Program-made: the position numbers and the translations under genes | Notes under the pieces: generated by a model | Told to the model about the DNA's origin: nothing | The model's database searches: none | Seen by the model: only the letters and a program-made list of their open reading frames with translations | Part shown: piece by piece, positions 6,006 through 8,515 of the stretch | How positions within the stretch are numbered: position 1 is the first letter of the stretch | Layout: the number at the start of each line of letters is the position of its first letter | From: SZUA-287 sp036397975 | GTDB lineage: Bacteria > Bacteroidota > Ignavibacteria > UBA10030 > UBA6906 | Length of the DNA: 8,515 bases | Assembly: GCA_036397975.1 (NCBI GenBank) | Contig: DASWHW010000020.1 | Span: 1-8,515, forward strand | Direction: 5' to 3'

Positions 6006-7226
6006 ATGAACAATCATCCCTATGAACGTGTATCCGGAGGCGTCACCGCTCCTGCGGGCTTTCGTGCATCGGGTATTCATTGCGGAGTCAAGAAATCGCG
6101 CAAAGATCTTGCGATAATTGCCTCGGATGTTCCCGCTGTAACGGCTGCCGTGTTTACGCAGAACAAAGTTCCCGCCGCACCGGTGATTGTCGATAAATTG
6201 CAGGTCAAAGCGTCGTCCGTTGCACAGGCCATCGTCGTGAACAGCGGCAATGCAAATGCGTGCACCGGTGAGCGAGGACTGAACGACGCGTGGACGATGG
6301 TCGCTGAAACTGCCAATGCGCTCTCCATCGATGCTTCGTTGGTTCTTGTTTCCTCCACCGGCGTCATTGGTCAGTACCTTCCCATGGAACCCATTCAGAC
6401 CGGCATACGCATAGCCGCCAACGCCTTGCATCATGCCGGGGGAAGAGATGCAGCGGAGGCAATCATGACGACGGATACCTTCGTTAAGGAGCTTGCGGTG
6501 AAGACGCACATCGGTGGAACGCAGGTCGTGCTCGGAGGAATGGCAAAAGGTTCCGGCATGATCGCACCAAACATGGCCACAATGCTCGGCTTCGTTACAA
6601 CGGACGCGGCAGTCGAGCCGGCACTCTTAAAGCAAATGCTGACGCTCGCCTCGGATCGATCCTTTAATAGAATTTCAGTCGATGGCGATACGAGCACCAA
6701 CGATATGGTTGTCCTCATGGCGAACGGAGCCGCCGGCAGTCCTACTTTAACACATGCCGTGCACGAAGATGCACAGCGGTTTTACAATGCACTTGAATGG
6801 CTCCTGACGGAGCTTGCTAAGATGATTGTCCTCGATGGCGAAGGGGCGACGAAGCTTGTTGCCATCCAGGTCAACGGTGCGGAAGCAGAAGAGGAGGCCG
6901 TAAAAGCGGGGCGGGCTGTTGCGAATTCCAGTCTCGTGAAAACCGCCCTGCATGGCGAAGACGCCAACTGGGGCAGGATCCTCGCCGCGATCGGGTATTC
7001 GGGAATTGATTTCGATCCGGAGGCGGTGGAGATTTTCTTCGATGAGGTTCCTATTCTGCAGAAGAAATACTCAATTGACTTCTCAGAGGTCGAAGCGAAA
7101 CGGGTGCTCAGCAAGAAAGAGCTGACGATCACCATTGAACTCCACAAGGGAAAAGCGTCAGCGTGTTTCTGGACGTGCGATCTCTCGAAGGAATACGTGG
7201 ACATCAATGCACATTACAGGACGTAG
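6006..7226 (+). CDS. argJ: Glutamate N-acetyltransferase / ornithine acetyltransferase ArgJ
   Basis: ArgJ moves the acetyl group from N-acetylornithine to glutamate, releasing ornithine and closing the acetyl cycle; some members also use acetyl-CoA. The 406-residue precursor has the expected features: GGVTAPAGF (11-19), VNSGNANACTG (78-88), the oxyanion-hole segment SSTG (116-119), and the self-cleavage site APNMATMLGF. There the chain should split between Ala191 and Thr192, leaving Thr192 as the N-terminal nucleophile of the beta chain. The end, YVDINAHYRT, is typical, so the protein looks complete and active. GGAG (5996-5999) lies 6 nt before the ATG. It follows argC by 20 bp and is followed by argB after a single base. 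Whether it is mono- or bifunctional cannot be read from the sequence; no argA-type gene is in the window. Confidence 0.97.
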   Translation: MNNHPYERVSGGVTAPAGFRASGIHCGVKKSRKDLAIIASDVPAVTAAVFTQNKVPAAPVIVDKLQVKASSVAQAIVVNSGNANACTGERGLNDAWTMVAETANALSIDASLVLVSSTGVIGQYLPMEPIQTGIRIAANALHHAGGRDAAEAIMTTDTFVKELAVKTHIGGTQVVLGGMAKGSGMIAPNMATMLGFVTTDAAVEPALLKQMLTLASDRSFNRISVDGDTSTNDMVVLMANGAAGSPTLTHAVHEDAQRFYNALEWLLTELAKMIVLDGEGATKLVAIQVNGAEAEEEAVKAGRAVANSSLVKTALHGEDANWGRILAAIGYSGIDFDPEAVEIFFDEVPILQKKYSIDFSEVEAKRVLSKKELTITIELHKGKASACFWTCDLSKEYVDINAHYRT

Positions 7227-7227
7227 C

Positions 7228-8103
7228 ATGAACAACATTCCACTCAAAACTGAAACACTCGTCGAGGCCCTTCCCTACATACAGAGGTATGAAGGAAAAA
7301 CATTCGTAATCAAGTATGGCGGCGCCGCGATGGTCAACCCGGAACTACGGGAAACCTTCGCTCAGGATATCACCGTCTTGACGAAGATTGGAATCAACAT
7401 CGTGATCGTTCACGGCGGCGGACGAGAGATTACGGCCACTGCGGACCGGCTCGGCCTTACCTCCACATTTGTGGATGGTCAGCGTGTCACCGACGAAGCG
7501 ATGATGGATGTTGTGCAAATGGTTCTCGCAGGAAAGACGAACAAAGATATCGCCGCCGCGATTAACCGCCACGATGGCAACGCCGTCGGGTTATGCGGAC
7601 TTGACGCCGATATGCTGACTGTGACTCCGGCAAAGGATGGCACATTGGGTTTTGTTGGAGAAGTGAAAGAGGTGAAGCCAGCCCTCATGATCCTTCTTCT
7701 TGCCAACAGGTACATCCCCGTGATCGCCCCGATAGGGATCGGGCACGACAGACAATTCTTCAACGTCAATGCCGATCTCGCTGCCTCGGCAATCGCATCG
7801 GCACTGAAAGCGGAAAAGCTGATCTACCTGAGCGACGTAGAGGGCATCATGGTCGGTGGAGAGCTGATCCACTCAATGCATGAGGCGCGCGCAGAGGAAC
7901 TCATTCACGACGGCATCATTGTCAACGGCATGATCCCGAAAATTCAATCCGCCTGCTCGGCACTGGATGGCGGCGTTGCGAAAGTCCACATGATCGACGG
8001 ACGCGTGAAGCATGCGCTGCTGCTGGAAATGTTTACCAAAGATGGTATCGGGACGGAAGTGACCCCCTCTCCTGTTTATTCACTCATGGAGGATCTACAA
8101 TGA
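7228..8103 (+). CDS. argB: Acetylglutamate kinase ArgB, probably arginine-sensitive type
   Basis: ArgB phosphorylates N-acetylglutamate with ATP, the second step of arginine synthesis. The 291-residue protein has the amino acid kinase signatures: Lys29 in VIKYGGAAM (27-35), the HGGG loop (62-65), NVNADLAA (179-186) and Lys238 in GMIPKI. The stretch before the first strand (about residues 5-23, LKTETLVEALPYIQRYEGK) is the extra N-terminal helix typical of hexameric, arginine-inhibited kinases, and EMFTKDGIGTEV near the C-terminus agrees. Feedback inhibition is therefore inferred, and it fits the acetyl-recycling route set by ArgJ. The frame is open from 7135 inside argJ, but the ATG at 7228, with AGGA 6 nt upstream, gives the normal family N-terminus. 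The start is 1 base past the argJ stop, and the stop overlaps the argF start by 4 bp. Confidence 0.97.
   Translation: MNNIPLKTETLVEALPYIQRYEGKTFVIKYGGAAMVNPELRETFAQDITVLTKIGINIVIVHGGGREITATADRLGLTSTFVDGQRVTDEAMMDVVQMVLAGKTNKDIAAAINRHDGNAVGLCGLDADMLTVTPAKDGTLGFVGEVKEVKPALMILLLANRYIPVIAPIGIGHDRQFFNVNADLAASAIASALKAEKLIYLSDVEGIMVGGELIHSMHEARAEELIHDGIIVNGMIPKIQSACSALDGGVAKVHMIDGRVKHALLLEMFTKDGIGTEVTPSPVYSLMEDLQ
8088..8092 (+). promoter_or_regulatory. Shine-Dalgarno of argF
   Basis: GGAGG lies within the last codons of argB, 7 nt before the argF ATG at 8100. It supports the ATGA overlap as the real start and suggests translational coupling of argB and argF. Confidence 0.8.
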
Positions 8104-8515
8104 TCAAGGATTTCGTTTCTCTTGCGCCCTTCTCTACAGACGATATCCAGGAGATTTTTGCCCTGACCCAGTGGTTGAAAGAAACCCGTCCCCTCGACTA
8201 TAAACCGCTCGCCGGAAAAACTGCGGCGTTGATATTCGAAAAACCATCCTTGCGGACGCACATGTCGTTTGAAGTCGGCATCCTGCAACTCGGCGGTCAA
8301 TCTATTTTTCTTTCCGATGAAAGGATCGGATTGGCATCGCGCGAATCAGCCCGGGACGTTGCGGAAGTTCTGTCGCAATATAACGATCTGATCATTGCAC
8401 GAACGTACTCTCACGAAACCGTAGAGAAGCTTGCACAATACGCATCAGTTCCCGTTATTAATGCATTGACCGACCGTCTTCATCCATGCCAGATCCTGGC
8501 GGACGCATACACGTT
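8100..8515 (+). CDS. argF: Ornithine carbamoyltransferase ArgF, N-terminal part only
   Basis: The visible 138 residues form the carbamoyl-phosphate domain of an aspartate/ornithine carbamoyltransferase: FEKPSLRTHMSFEVG (46-60), the position of the canonical STRTR loop, then IGLASRESARDVAEVLSQY (76-94), ARTYSHE (100-106) and HPCQILAD (128-135). ArgF joins carbamoyl phosphate to ornithine to make citrulline. The NALTDRLHPCQ form resembles ordinary ornithine enzymes rather than the acetyl- or succinylornithine carbamoyltransferases of Xanthomonas and Bacteroides. This fits an upstream ArgJ that releases free ornithine. The ornithine-binding SMG loop is beyond the window, so substrate choice is not proven. 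The carbamoyl-phosphate loop reads SLRTH instead of STRTR. The start ATG overlaps the argB stop (ATGA) and has GGAGG 7 nt upstream. The gene runs off the right edge. Confidence 0.93.
   Translation, partial: MIKDFVSLAPFSTDDIQEIFALTQWLKETRPLDYKPLAGKTAALIFEKPSLRTHMSFEVGILQLGGQSIFLSDERIGLASRESARDVAEVLSQYNDLIIARTYSHETVEKLAQYASVPVINALTDRLHPCQILADAYT

Overview
The window is a compact, gene-dense bacterial chromosome segment of roughly 50% GC. Eight genes are supported: six complete and two cut by the window edges. The serine palmitoyltransferase-like enzyme has a Bacteroidota-style active site (GTFSK...ASLGG), and it sits beside a canonical argC-argJ-argB-argF cluster. Together these point to the Bacteroidota/Chlorobiota/Ignavibacteriota (FCB) lineage, perhaps an Ignavibacteria- or Chlorobi-like organism. 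This is an inference from protein style; no rRNA is present to confirm it.

Left half (1-3718, minus strand). Read in the direction of transcription, the genes are spt (serine palmitoyltransferase), a YghO/bCerS-type GNAT-like N-acyltransferase, ilvE (branched-chain aminotransferase) and the start of a universal stress protein gene. The last three are close-packed (26 and 19 bp gaps). A 143 bp gap separates spt from the acyltransferase gene. Divergent from spt on the plus strand (3840-4823) is an extended short-chain dehydrogenase that matches the role of ceramide reductase (cerR). spt, bcerS and cerR together form the core bacterial ceramide pathway known from Caulobacter: Spt condenses serine with an acyl thioester, bCerS N-acylates the 3-keto sphingoid base, and CerR reduces the 3-keto group. 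The locus would normally be annotated piecemeal as 'KBL/BioF-like', 'GNAT/hypothetical' and 'NAD-dependent epimerase', so the trio is the most interesting content of the window. The 121 bp spt-cerR spacer carries two good sigma70-type promoters facing opposite ways, and their -10 boxes overlap.

Right half (4824-8515, plus strand). A C/T-rich, AT-ending spacer of 151 bp leads into the tightly packed arginine operon argC-argJ-argB-argF (gaps of 20 bp and 1 bp, then a 4 bp overlap). Just before and over the argC start is a nested array of palindromes that resembles two ArgR-binding ARG boxes with 20 bp centre-to-centre spacing. The enzymes run from N-acetylglutamate phosphorylation (ArgB), through reduction (ArgC) and acetyl recycling (ArgJ), to citrulline formation (ArgF, cut by the window end). 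argD and the later steps are not in view.

No rRNA, tRNA, CRISPR array, insertion sequence or prophage gene was seen. No gene-free stretch exceeds 151 bp.
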